Source of the DNA: JBLINH01 sp047639165
Lineage (GTDB): Bacteria > Patescibacteriota > Minisyncoccia > Phycocordibacterales > JAACPR01
Direction of reading: 5' to 3'
DNA length: 29,058 nucleotides
Assembly (NCBI GenBank): GCA_047639165.1
Contig: JBLINH010000009.1
Coordinates: 1 to 29,058 of the forward strand
Shown: positions 22,062-29,021 of the stretch, piece by piece
How positions within the stretch are numbered: the stretch's first letter is position 1
How the letters are laid out: each line of letters starts with the position of its first letter
The notes under the pieces: generated by a model
The model's input: only the letters and a program-made list of their open reading frames with translations
Database searches by the model: none
Told to the model about the DNA's origin: nothing
Position numbers and translations under genes: made by a program

Positions 22062-23960
22062 ATGTATATCGCTGAAGTAATCCCATTTTCAAAAAGCTTC
22101 AAACAAGGAACTCTAAGCTATTTCACGACAAAAGATATTTCTATAGGTTCTATTGTCAAAATAGATCTAAGAAAAAAATTAGTGTACGGACTTGTTGTTG
22201 GAATCGAAGATGGTTCCAAACTAAAAGATGAATTAAAGTCATCTACCTTCAAGTTGAGAAAAATTAAAGAAGTGATTGAAAACAGATTATTCAGAAAAGA
22301 ATTTCTGAGGACAGCTAATGACTTAGCAAAATATTTTGCCACAGGACCCGGTGCTGTCATCGAAACACTAACTCCATCTAAAATATTTGAAAGTATTGAT
22401 AAAATAACAGAGCCAAAGAAACCAATCAAAAGAAAGGGGATAAATATTGAGAAGTACATAATTCAAGACAGGGACGAAGAAAGATTCTCTCACTACAAAT
22501 CCCTAATCCGTGAGGAGTTCGCGAAAAAGAGTTCCATCTTCATCATCTGTCCGACAATTGAAGATTCTTTGTTTGCACAAGATAAGTTACAAAAAGGGAT
22601 AGAATCCCATGTTTTCATAATCCACGGTTCTCTAACAAAAAACCAAATGTTAAAAACCTGGAACGACATCATCGACAGTGATAAACCGGTACTTGTGATA
22701 ACAACAGGAACTTTCCTGAGTATTCCAAGACATGATATTGGGACAATCATAGTAGATCGTGAGAACTCCAGACTATATAAGACACAAAGACGACCATATT
22801 TAGATATCAGATTGGTAGCTGAAACATATGCAAAGAACATTGGTGCAAGGTTTTTTCTAGGAGACATCCTGTTACGGTCACAAACTCTTTGGAGATATGA
22901 TAATCAAGAGTTCTCTGAATATTCTAGCCTAAAATTCAGATCTCTCTCAGGTGCCCGACAAAGTATTATAGATATGAGAGAAGAGATAAACGTAACTGGA
23001 GAAATATTTTCTAGTCTTTCTGGTGATCTTAGAAAAACAATTGAACACTCAAAGGAGCATAGCGAAAGAACTTTCATCTTTGCTTCTCGGAAAGGACTAG
23101 CTCCTTCAGTAGTTTGTTCCGATTGTGGAACTATCGTTATCTGTAGAAAATGTAGTGCCCCTGTTGTACTTCATGGGAAAGACGCATCTAAGCCTGAGAA
23201 CTATTTTAGATGTCATCACTGTGGTACTGAAAGAAGTGCTGGTGAGACATGTACGCATTGTAATAGTTGGAGACTCAAAACTCTTGGTATTGGAATAGAG
23301 GGAGTAGCCGAAGAGTTTAAAAAACTATTTCCAAAAAATACCTTCTTCGTTATCACAAGTGATGTAGCAAAAACTCCAAAACAAGCAAGGGAGATAATAT
23401 CACAATTTTACAGCACTCCTGGAAGTACACTGATAGGAACAGAGATGGCACTTCTCTATCTTCACAAAGAAATTGAAAACACTGCAGTAGCTTCAATTGA
23501 TTCAAGGTTCGCTATCCCCGACTTTCAAATACGAGAGCACATACTAAATACTCTTTTGCGGATAAGGTCGTTAGCTACTCAAACTTTTGTAATTCAAACA
23601 AGAAAGATAAACGATTCAATATTTGAACATGCCATCCAAGGAAACCTAGCTGATTTCTACAGAGATGAGTTTCAGGAAAGAAAAAAGTTCAATTACCCAC
23701 CGTTCTCTATATTGGTAAAGATTACAATATCTGGTGACAAAACAAGAATATTGGAAGAATTTAGTGAACTAAAGGAATTCCTAGAACCCTATGAATTAAT
23801 CACCTATCCTGGGTTCATAGAGAGAATCAGAGACAAACACGTGTTGCATGGAATAATTAAGATCCCAAGAGAAGCTTGGATAGATATGGCTCTAGTTAGC
23901 CTTTTGAGTAAACTACCACCTCAATTTAGGATAATCATTGACGCTGAAAGCTTGTTGTGA
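22062..23960 (+). CDS. priA: PriA-like primosomal protein without ATPase motifs
   Basis: 632 residues. PriA restarts stalled forks; normally it is a DExH helicase with Zn fingers. Present: the N-terminal 3'-DNA-binding domain (about 1-110, YIAEVIPFSKSF...GSIVKIDLRKKLVYGLVVG), the eight-Cys zinc region (about 352-405: CSDCG, CRKC, CHHCG, CTHC) and the C-terminal domain (RKKFNYPPFSILVKI). Missing: the Walker A (usual GVTGSGKT) is replaced by an ordinary stretch (KKSSIFIICPTIEDS), the DEEH box reads VDREN, and the GTQM-type motif reads GTEMALLYL. It is probably a structural primosome factor only. The order priA-def-fmt is a common conserved cluster and supports the name. TGA-AAGAAT ends 6 nt before the ATG. 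Confidence 0.9.
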   Translation: MYIAEVIPFSKSFKQGTLSYFTTKDISIGSIVKIDLRKKLVYGLVVGIEDGSKLKDELKSSTFKLRKIKEVIENRLFRKEFLRTANDLAKYFATGPGAVIETLTPSKIFESIDKITEPKKPIKRKGINIEKYIIQDRDEERFSHYKSLIREEFAKKSSIFIICPTIEDSLFAQDKLQKGIESHVFIIHGSLTKNQMLKTWNDIIDSDKPVLVITTGTFLSIPRHDIGTIIVDRENSRLYKTQRRPYLDIRLVAETYAKNIGARFFLGDILLRSQTLWRYDNQEFSEYSSLKFRSLSGARQSIIDMREEINVTGEIFSSLSGDLRKTIEHSKEHSERTFIFASRKGLAPSVVCSDCGTIVICRKCSAPVVLHGKDASKPENYFRCHHCGTERSAGETCTHCNSWRLKTLGIGIEGVAEEFKKLFPKNTFFVITSDVAKTPKQAREIISQFYSTPGSTLIGTEMALLYLHKEIENTAVASIDSRFAIPDFQIREHILNTLLRIRSLATQTFVIQTRKINDSIFEHAIQGNLADFYRDEFQERKKFNYPPFSILVKITISGDKTRILEEFSELKEFLEPYELITYPGFIERIRDKHVLHGIIKIPREAWIDMALVSLLSKLPPQFRIIIDAESLL

Positions 23961-23973
23961 TTTAAAAAGTATA

Positions 23974-23979
23974 TATACT
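23974..23979 (+). promoter_or_regulatory. -10 box of def
   Basis: TATACT ends 6 nt before the def ATG; TTGTTG at 23952-23957 is a possible -35 (16-bp spacer). It lies just after the priA stop. Confidence 0.6.
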
Positions 23980-23985
23980 TTAAAT

Positions 23986-24492
23986 ATGAAGGAAATAGTC
24001 CAACATCCACATACAGTATTAAGGAAAGAAGCAGAGCTTGTTTCTAACTTCAATACTCAAGAACTAAGAGAAACATTGAATCAAATGTCTGAGTCTTTAG
24101 AATCTCAAGAAGATGGTGTAGCGTTAGCCGCTCCACAAATTAATATCTCAAAGAGAATCTTTGTAGTAGCTGAAAGAATAGAAGACATCACTGATGGAGA
24201 AATGAGAGATGAGTTTAGAACTGTTTTCATTAACCCCGAGATCATAAAAAAATCTAACGACAGTAAACTAATGGAGGAAGGTTGTCTTTCAGTTAGATAC
24301 AAGTACGGTAAGATTAGAAGAGCAAGCAGAGTAAAAGTAAAAGCTTATGACTTCGAAGGCAACCAATTTGAAACAGAAGGTATAGGACTTATAGCTCAAA
24401 TCTTCCAACATGAAATTGAACACTTAGATGGAATTCTTTTCATAGACAGCGCAATTGATGTAGAGGAATTACCACCAAGAGACAATGAATAA
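23986..24492 (+). CDS. def: Peptide deformylase
   Basis: 168 residues. Removes the formyl group from new proteins; a metal enzyme. Motif 1 GVALAAPQ (44-51), motif 2 EGCLS (98-102, Cys ligand), motif 3 HEIEH (142-146, two His ligands and the catalytic Glu; the common form is HEFDH/HELDH). The start at 23986 (MKEIVQHPHTVLRKEAE) matches the family and the TATACT box 6 nt upstream; the longer frame would overlap priA. The stop overlaps fmt by 8 nt, so the two are coupled, fitting their joint role in the formyl-methionine cycle. Confidence 0.96.
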   Translation: MKEIVQHPHTVLRKEAELVSNFNTQELRETLNQMSESLESQEDGVALAAPQINISKRIFVVAERIEDITDGEMRDEFRTVFINPEIIKKSNDSKLMEEGCLSVRYKYGKIRRASRVKVKAYDFEGNQFETEGIGLIAQIFQHEIEHLDGILFIDSAIDVEELPPRDNE

Positions 24493-25336
24493 TAAACCAA
24501 CAATAGTATTTTTCGGAACTGACAGTTTCAGTGTAACCGTATTAAATGAATTAAAAGCGAAAGATTTCGCACCTGATTTAATAATCACAGTTCCTGATAG
24601 ACCTAAAGGAAGGAAACTAATCCTCACTCCATCAGAAGCTAAAGTGTGGGCAAAAGAAAATGATATCCCTACAATGGAACCAGAAGTTCTAGACGAGGAA
24701 TTTGTAAACAAACTAAAAGAAAAAGAATGGGATCTTTTCATCACAGCTTCATACGGAAAAATAATTCCACAAAGTGTTTTAGATATTCCAACTAAAGGAC
24801 CTCTCAATGTTCATCCTTCTCTACTTCCTTTATATAGAGGTGCGTCACCTATCGAATCAGCAATGCTTGATGACATGAAAGAAACAGGTGTAACTATAAT
24901 GCTCATGGACGCAAAAATGGACCATGGATCAATCCTTAACCAAGAAGTTGTAGAGTTCGATGAATGGCCAAAGAAAAAGGAAGTTGAAGATAACCTCGCA
25001 AAGCTTGGTGGACAACTGCTTTGTCAGACAATACCACTATGGATAAATGGTGATATCGAAGAACAAGAACAAGATCATGAAATGGCCACTTTCACTAAAA
25101 AGATAAAGAAAGAAGACGGACTAATTGATCTAGATGGAAATACAAAAGAAAGCTACCTAAAGATTAAAGCATTGAATCCTTGGCCTGGAACTTTCTACTT
25201 TGTAAAAAAAGGAGATAAGGAGATAAGAGTAAAGATAACTGATGCATCTTTCATTAAAGGTAAATTTAAAATACTAAAGGTAATCCCTGAAGGAAAGAAA
25301 GAAATGGACTTTGATGTTTTTGAGAAGGGGTTATAA
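24485..25336 (+). CDS. fmt: Methionyl-tRNA formyltransferase
   Basis: 283 residues (usual about 310). Transfers formyl from 10-formyl-THF to Met-tRNA. Start FFGTDSFSVTVLNEL, folate-binding/catalytic block LNVHPSLLPLYRGASPIESAML (HPSLLPxxRG), the catalytic region GVTIMLMDAKMDHGSIL, and a shortened C-terminal OB-like tRNA-binding domain (ALNPWPGTFYF). The start overlaps def by 8 nt. A terminator follows directly. Confidence 0.95.
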   Translation: MNNKPTIVFFGTDSFSVTVLNELKAKDFAPDLIITVPDRPKGRKLILTPSEAKVWAKENDIPTMEPEVLDEEFVNKLKEKEWDLFITASYGKIIPQSVLDIPTKGPLNVHPSLLPLYRGASPIESAMLDDMKETGVTIMLMDAKMDHGSILNQEVVEFDEWPKKKEVEDNLAKLGGQLLCQTIPLWINGDIEEQEQDHEMATFTKKIKKEDGLIDLDGNTKESYLKIKALNPWPGTFYFVKKGDKEIRVKITDASFIKGKFKILKVIPEGKKEMDFDVFEKGL

Positions 25337-25363
25337 AAAAAGCGTCCATTGGACGCTTTTTTT
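25335..25363. terminator. Bidirectional terminator fmt / cyclophilin
   Basis: AGCGTCC-ATT-GGACGCT flanked by six A and seven T; serves both convergent genes. Confidence 0.9.
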
Positions 25364-25365
25364 CT

Positions 25366-26085
25366 TTATTTAATTTCTATACTGTTTATCACTATCGGAG
25401 TTGCCGGCACATCGTTCGGACCGGTTTCGGTACCTGATATACCCATAACGATATCTGCTCCCTCAGTAACTTGTCCGAAGACTGAATGTTTTCCATCAAG
25501 GAATGTATTCTCTCCTACATTAATGAAGAATTGGCTTCCGTTTGTATCTGGACCTGAGTTAGCCATTGATATTGTTCCTGGAATGTTTGAAAGATCTTTA
25601 TGGAACTCATCAGCGAACTGATATCCTGGACCTCCAGTTCCCCATCTTGCTTTAGCAGAATCATCTTTAGATAAAGGATCTCCTCCCTGAATCATGAAAT
25701 CTTTGATAACTCTATGGAACTTTGTTCCGTTATAGAACCCTTCGCTAGCTAATTTAACGAAGTTATTTACAGTATTAGGTACTGCTTGTGGGAATAGCTG
25801 AATTGTAATATCTCCCGCATTTGTTTTTAGAGTTGCAAGACCTTGTAGCTGTTCACCTTGGGGTTGTTGACCTTGGGGTTGTTGACTCTGAGGTTGCTGT
25901 GGACCTGCCATATTTCCTACGTTTTCTCCTTCGACGTTTGAATCATCCATATTTGTTGTTTCTTCGTTCTTATTATTAACATTAATCTCAAATTCGGTAT
26001 TCTTACTCATTTTAAAAAAATACATAATACCGACTACTACTGATGCGAGTAGTAATACTATTACCATCTTTTGAACCTTCGACAT
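25366..26085 (-). CDS. Cyclophilin-type peptidyl-prolyl isomerase, membrane-anchored
   Basis: 239 residues. Catalyses proline cis-trans isomerisation, probably outside the membrane. N-terminal membrane anchor (about 7-24), an Asn/acidic linker, a Gln/Pro-rich repeat (about 61-82), then the cyclophilin domain (about 85-239) with FHRVIKDFMIQGGDP (catalytic Arg), NGSQFFI and LDGKHSVFGQV. No lipobox is seen, so it is anchored by the helix. It lies 3 nt after hpf without its own -10 box, so it is probably cotranscribed. Confidence 0.94.
   Translation of the reverse strand: MSKVQKMVIVLLLASVVVGIMYFFKMSKNTEFEINVNNKNEETTNMDDSNVEGENVGNMAGPQQPQSQQPQGQQPQGEQLQGLATLKTNAGDITIQLFPQAVPNTVNNFVKLASEGFYNGTKFHRVIKDFMIQGGDPLSKDDSAKARWGTGGPGYQFADEFHKDLSNIPGTISMANSGPDTNGSQFFINVGENTFLDGKHSVFGQVTEGADIVMGISGTETGPNDVPATPIVINSIEIK
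25838..25901 (-). repeat. Gln/Pro-coding tandem repeat in the cyclophilin linker
   Basis: Near-identical 15-bp units (coding QQPQG/S) such as GGTTGTTGACCTTGG on the plus strand, repeated about three to four times; a likely site of length change. Confidence 0.6.
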
Positions 26086-26088
26086 AAT

Positions 26089-26466
26089 TTATTTTCTTCT
26101 TAAACCTTTGAATAATTCTTTTGCTCGTTGTGCTCCTCTCATAATACGGCTGATTTTCTTACTCTTGTTTTTAGTAACATTTCTACCCATGTCACTACAA
26201 CACTCATCAATAGCTTGAAATATATCTTCACATTTCTTAACTGATCTTAGAGTGTTCCCGTCACAAGTCAAATTAAGTTCAGCTCTATACTTGTTTCCTT
26301 TCCTATGTCTCTTACTCCTAATTCCAATATCAACTTCCGCAATTGCTTCCTGACTTTTGTTTAGGTTAATGAATCTTTCAAGTGATCCAACCTTATTATT
26401 AACATGATCTCTTAGTGATGGTGTTAAGTCAAAATTTTTTGTTTTTATGATGATATTTATTGCCAT
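26089..26466 (-). CDS. hpf: Ribosome hibernation promoting factor (HPF/RaiA)
   Basis: 125 residues, the short type. Binds the decoding site of idle 30S subunits. The beta-alpha-beta fold is seen in INIIIKTKNFDLTPSLRDHVNNKVGSLERF, the middle AEVDIGIRSKRHRKGNKYRAELNL, and the conserved DIFQAIDECCSDMGRNVTKNK helix. The C-terminal tail is very basic (RGAQRAKELFKGLRRK). TGA-TATAAT ends 6 nt before the ATG. Confidence 0.93.
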   Translation of the reverse strand: MAINIIIKTKNFDLTPSLRDHVNNKVGSLERFINLNKSQEAIAEVDIGIRSKRHRKGNKYRAELNLTCDGNTLRSVKKCEDIFQAIDECCSDMGRNVTKNKSKKISRIMRGAQRAKELFKGLRRK

Positions 26467-26472
26467 ATATAA

Positions 26473-26481
26473 ATTATATCA
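26473..26481 (-). promoter_or_regulatory. Extended -10 of hpf
   Basis: Minus strand TGA-TATAAT, hexamer 26473-26478, 6 nt before the ATG. Confidence 0.65.
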
Positions 26482-26489
26482 AATCTAAT

Positions 26490-26714
26490 CTAGTCCTCCA
26501 GGTTGACACTTACAAGCTTTGATGGACTATGATGACCGTTCATTATCTTCACTCCTTTGTTATTTTTGAAATTATCTCTAACGAGCTCTAATATCCTTTT
26601 ATTAGCCATATTCCTTTCAGCATTCTCTTTCAGAGAGACTTCAAAATGATTATCTTTTATTTCCCTGAAATACTCTTCTTTTTGTCCTGTTTTTACCTTT
26701 AGGTGGATGTACAT
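26490..26714 (-). CDS. DUF167 (YggU-type) protein
   Basis: 74 residues. Family of small alpha/beta proteins of unknown role. The family signs are MYIHLKVKTGQKEEYF, a beta strand with FEVSLKENAERNMANKRILELV (usual 'V.APP..GKAN..L...LA'), and the final KIMNGHHSPSKLVSVNL (usual 'I..G..SR.K.V.I'). The Gly-Lys-Ala-Asn motif is changed to ERNMANK. TGA-TATAAT ends 6 nt before the ATG; divergent from the toxin-like gene. Confidence 0.85.
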   Translation of the reverse strand: MYIHLKVKTGQKEEYFREIKDNHFEVSLKENAERNMANKRILELVRDNFKNNKGVKIMNGHHSPSKLVSVNLED

Positions 26715-26770
26715 GAAAACATTATATCAATTTTATAATTTCTTCATGGGTGGTTATATATACTGTGCTG
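26715..26770. promoter_or_regulatory. Divergent promoters DUF167 / MazF-like
   Basis: Minus TGA-TATAAT (26721-26726) and plus TATACT (26759-26764), each ending exactly 6 nt before its ATG, in a 56-bp gap. Confidence 0.65.
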
Positions 26771-27160
26771 ATGAAAAAGGATTTTGATAAGTGGAACAAG
26801 TTAAAAAAGAAAATTAACTCTAATGAAGGGGGTCTTCCTCTTTTTAGTGAAAGAGAGGTTCGATGGTGTCATTTAGGAGTAAATGTTGGACATGAGCAAG
26901 ACGGAAGTGAAGGATTTAAGAGACCTGTTTTAATTGTAAGAAAATTTAACTATCGTCTCTTTTGGGGTGTTCCACTGTCTTTGAAGATAAAAAAGGATAA
27001 TCCCCATTACCATCGATTTACTTTTCAAGAACAAGAAATCAGTGCGATTTTGTCTCAAATGAGACCTTTAGATGCCGATCGTCTAGGAGAAGTGATCGGT
27101 AGAATCAGTCGTGGGAAATTTCAAGAGATCAGGACACTGCTCAAGAGATACTTAAAATAA
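26771..27160 (+). CDS. MazF/PemK-like mRNA interferase, solitary
   Basis: 129 residues. The SH3-like toxin core is visible: REVRWCHLGVNVGHEQDG (usual 'G.i.wv.lg...G.E..g.RP'), FKRPVLIVRKFNYRLFWGVPLS, and SAILSQMRPLDADRLGEVIGRIS (usual 'l.dqirtvd..RL...G.l'). The conserved Arg and Ser/Thr seen in active members seem kept (RPVLIV, LSQMR). No antitoxin-sized gene lies upstream or downstream in the same operon; the neighbour DUF167 is divergent. The start at 26771 follows from TATACT 6 nt upstream; the longer frame would begin inside the promoter. It has its own terminator. Confidence 0.85.
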   Translation: MKKDFDKWNKLKKKINSNEGGLPLFSEREVRWCHLGVNVGHEQDGSEGFKRPVLIVRKFNYRLFWGVPLSLKIKKDNPHYHRFTFQEQEISAILSQMRPLDADRLGEVIGRISRGKFQEIRTLLKRYLK

Positions 27161-27192
27161 AAGAAGCTTCTTTCGAAGCTTCTTTTATTTTT
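27159..27192. terminator. Terminator after the MazF-like gene
   Basis: AAAAGAAGCTTC-TTTC-GAAGCTTCTTTT followed by ATTTTTTCC; overlaps the stop codon. Confidence 0.88.
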
Positions 27193-27260
27193 TCCCTCCC
27201 CGAAGGGCTGGTCGCGACTAGTGTCGATTTGTTCCTACAGTATATCACCTCCAAAGCTAT

Positions 27261-27289
27261 TTGCAATACACCCTTTAAATTGGTATTAT
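27261..27289 (+). promoter_or_regulatory. Promoter of the split tRNA-Asn
   Basis: TTGCAA (27261-27266), 17-bp spacer, TGG-TATTAT (27284-27289). Predicted start near 27296, about 23 nt before the tRNA. Confidence 0.7.
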
Positions 27290-27318
27290 TTTGCCACGTT
27301 CATTAAAAGAACATATAT

Positions 27319-27620
27319 TCCGCGGTAGCTCAATGGTAGAGCGTCCGACTGTCCGATGGCAGCCTATTATCTAAAGATAATTTGCAAACGAGGTGAACTG
27401 TCTGGAAACCCAAACGTAAAGACGTGGGCAATCAGCAGCCAAGCCCCTTTTTTAGGGGAAGGTTCAGAGACTATCCTTTATGGAGTAGCCTCAAGTTTAC
27501 TTGAGTCGAAGCGCCTCGCACCCAAACATTAAATTGTGGGTGATGATATAGTCCACACCTTTAAGAAATTTTAGGATAAGTGTAATCGGTAGGTTATAGG
27601 TTCGAATCCTATCCGCGGAG
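27319..27620 (+). tRNA. tRNA-Asn (anticodon GUU), interrupted by a group I intron
   Basis: 5' exon 27319-27352 and 3' exon 27583-27620. Joined, they give acceptor TCCGCGG/CCGCGGA, D stem GCTC/GAGC, anticodon stem TCCGA/TCGGT (four pairs plus one T-T mismatch at 27:43), loop CTGT+TAA (anticodon GTT), T arm ATAGG-TTCGAAT-CCTAT, discriminator G. The U1-A72/G73 ends agree with bacterial tRNA-Asn. The next bases are CCT, so CCA is not encoded and must be added. The intron sits between anticodon bases 35 and 36. Confidence 0.92.
27353..27582 (+). ncRNA. Group I self-splicing intron (230 nt, no ORF)
   Basis: The 5' exon ends in U (CTGT) and pairs with the intron guide GCAG (U-G at the splice site), giving P1. 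The last intron base is G (omega-G). The conserved core elements are present in order: ATCAGCAGCCAAGC (Q), GTTCAGAGACTAT (R) and GATATAGTCC (S); GACTA/TAGTC forms P7. CCCC-TTTTTTA-GGGG (P6 extension), CTCAAGT-TT-ACTTGAG and CACCC...GGGTG are peripheral hairpins. No homing endonuclease is encoded. The sequence GTCCGA occurs both 2 nt before the splice junction region and at the intron start (27343-27348, 27351-27356). Confidence 0.93.
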
Positions 27621-27686
27621 CCTCAAATTTAACTTTATTTTAAGCCATTTATTTTCTGAACCCAAACAGGATTCAGAACTATTTGG

Positions 27687-27692
27687 TATACT
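27687..27692 (+). promoter_or_regulatory. Extended -10 of the 28-aa ORF / methyltransferase unit
   Basis: TGG-TATACT ends 6 nt before an ATG at 27699. The preceding 60 nt after the tRNA hold only a weak inverted repeat TTCTGAA...TTCAGAA (27653-27679). Confidence 0.6.
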
Positions 27693-27698
27693 TTGATT

Positions 27699-27785
27699 AT
27701 GAGAAAGTTAACAAGTAAAAATATAGCGGGAATAGTGGCACTCATTATAAATAATGGAACTAAAGTATTAACTATATGGAGATAG
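27699..27785 (+). CDS. Possible 28-aa leader peptide
   Basis: ATG to TAG encodes 28 residues: basic start MRKLTSK, hydrophobic middle (NIAGIVALII), end TKVLTIWR. The best promoter of the region (TGG-TATACT, 6 nt upstream) points to this ATG and not to that of the following gene. Its last 10 nt overlap the methyltransferase-like start (ATGGAGATAG), so translational coupling is likely. It could also be the remains of a shifted N-terminus. No RBS is present, as for other leaderless starts. Confidence 0.45.
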   Translation: MRKLTSKNIAGIVALIINNGTKVLTIWR

Positions 27786-28378
27786 AAATGTTCAGATTTT
27801 GGGTAGGCCTTATCGTTTCCATTATATGGATAGTTTATGTCTTACCCCCTCGACTTCCAGCCTCAAGAGATATTCTCTACAGTGAAGACAACCAGATGCC
27901 CTTTATTACTCACCATTTAAAAGGCTTTTGGAAATATATACCCATTGTCATTGTTACGATTCCTCATTTTATTTCTCTTTATTTGGAATACTCACTGACT
28001 ATCCCCTCCACTTTTTTGACATCACAAGAAATCGTTGGGTTAGGGCTCTTCACTGCAGGCATTGTTCTCCATGGTAGCTGTAGATACTATCTTGGAAAGT
28101 TTTACATATTCTCATTTTCCATTATCAAAGGTCAAAAAGTCATAAGTGCTGGACCATACGGAGCAGTAAGACATCCAGGCTACTTATCTAATTTATTTGT
28201 TGTTCTTGGTGCTGTAGTGTTTCTTAATTTTTGGTGGTATTCCATTATAATGATTCTTCCCTTTTTACTCATTGGTGCTATTACCAAAGAAGAAAAAATG
28301 ATGCAGAAATTTTTTAAAGGTGAATGGGATCAGTATTGTCAAAGTGTCAAGTTTAAACTTATCCCATACTTGTACTAA
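27776..28378 (+). CDS. Isoprenylcysteine carboxyl methyltransferase-like membrane protein
   Basis: 200 residues with about five hydrophobic segments (about 5-23, 49-70, 84-103, 140-165). The C-terminal ICMT/phospholipid methyltransferase signature is clear: GPYGAVRHPGYLSNLF (SAM-binding) and EEKMMQKFFKGEWDQYCQSVKF followed by LIP. Bacterial relatives methylate unknown lipid or isoprenoid substrates; the specific reaction here is unknown. The start at 27776 overlaps the 28-aa ORF; an ATG at 27788 is an alternative. No -10 box is placed for a leaderless start of its own, which supports coupling. Confidence 0.85.
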   Translation: MEIEMFRFWVGLIVSIIWIVYVLPPRLPASRDILYSEDNQMPFITHHLKGFWKYIPIVIVTIPHFISLYLEYSLTIPSTFLTSQEIVGLGLFTAGIVLHGSCRYYLGKFYIFSFSIIKGQKVISAGPYGAVRHPGYLSNLFVVLGAVVFLNFWWYSIIMILPFLLIGAITKEEKMMQKFFKGEWDQYCQSVKFKLIPYLY

Positions 28379-28607
28379 AATTGTTGATGCAAAACAAGAG
28401 GTAACCAAAAAAAGAGATTCGACCAAATGTTTTATGGATTAAAGGTTGGTGGTATTTATATGAAAATGAAACACAACCCATCACGCAAAAGATAAGGTTC
28501 TTATTTTTTTAAGGTCTTTCTCAATAATTTTCCAATTAAGAGTTCTGAACTTGTCCTGTACGGGGAGCACCGTAACGCAAAGTAAAGTAGTTATGTAATT
28601 CAAACTT
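28379..28607. other. Intergenic stretch without recognised gene
   Basis: About 230 bp. It holds a TGG-TATTTA box before a 9-codon ORF at 28466 (too short to support) and a GC-richer patch CTGTACGGGGAGCACCGTAACG near 28556 with a short CGG...CCG pairing. No terminator is clear after the methyltransferase gene. Confidence 0.4.
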
Positions 28608-28616
28608 TGGTATAAT
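28608..28616 (+). promoter_or_regulatory. Extended -10 of the small membrane protein gene
   Basis: TGG-TATAAT (28611-28616) ends 6 nt before the ATG at 28623. Confidence 0.7.
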
Positions 28617-28622
28617 TTATTT

Positions 28623-28979
28623 ATGAAAAAATCTAGAATTTATTTAGTGGTTCTATTAATGACACTCCCATTTATATTATTATCGCTTTATACATTAATT
28701 CAATATGGTAATCATGTGGGAACATTAGGAATGGTAGGTTTTATGGAAGGGATTATTTTATTTGTAATAGTTATTCCTGCTGCATTCTTTTCCTTTGTTT
28801 TATTTGTAGCAGATCTTGTTCGCTTAAAAAGAGCCAAAGGTAATATAAGGCACGAGATTATAACATTCTTAATACCTTTTGTTATTTTGGGAACGATAGG
28901 AATTCTACTATTTCTCTTAGAAAATTATTGTTTTACAAATACATGTGATTTTATTCCATTAAAAGAGTACAGTTATTAG
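28623..28979 (+). CDS. Small membrane protein, unknown function
   Basis: 118 residues. Three predicted membrane segments (about 6-27, 38-67, 82-102) joined by a basic cytoplasmic loop (LVRLKRAKGNIRHE), then a short tail with two Cys (ENYCFTNTCDFIPLKEY) that could form a disulfide outside the membrane. No family recognised. The start is fixed by the TATAAT box 6 nt upstream. It is AT-richer than the core genes. Confidence 0.7.
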   Translation: MKKSRIYLVVLLMTLPFILLSLYTLIQYGNHVGTLGMVGFMEGIILFVIVIPAAFFSFVLFVADLVRLKRAKGNIRHEIITFLIPFVILGTIGILLFLLENYCFTNTCDFIPLKEYSY

Positions 28980-29021
28980 CACTAGCTCAACTTCCCCACC
29001 TCCTTCTAAACCTCACTCCAC

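Noticed and set aside
28466..28495. Nine-codon ORF after a TGG-TATTTA box
   Set aside because: Too short and with a weak box 7 nt away; nothing supports translation.
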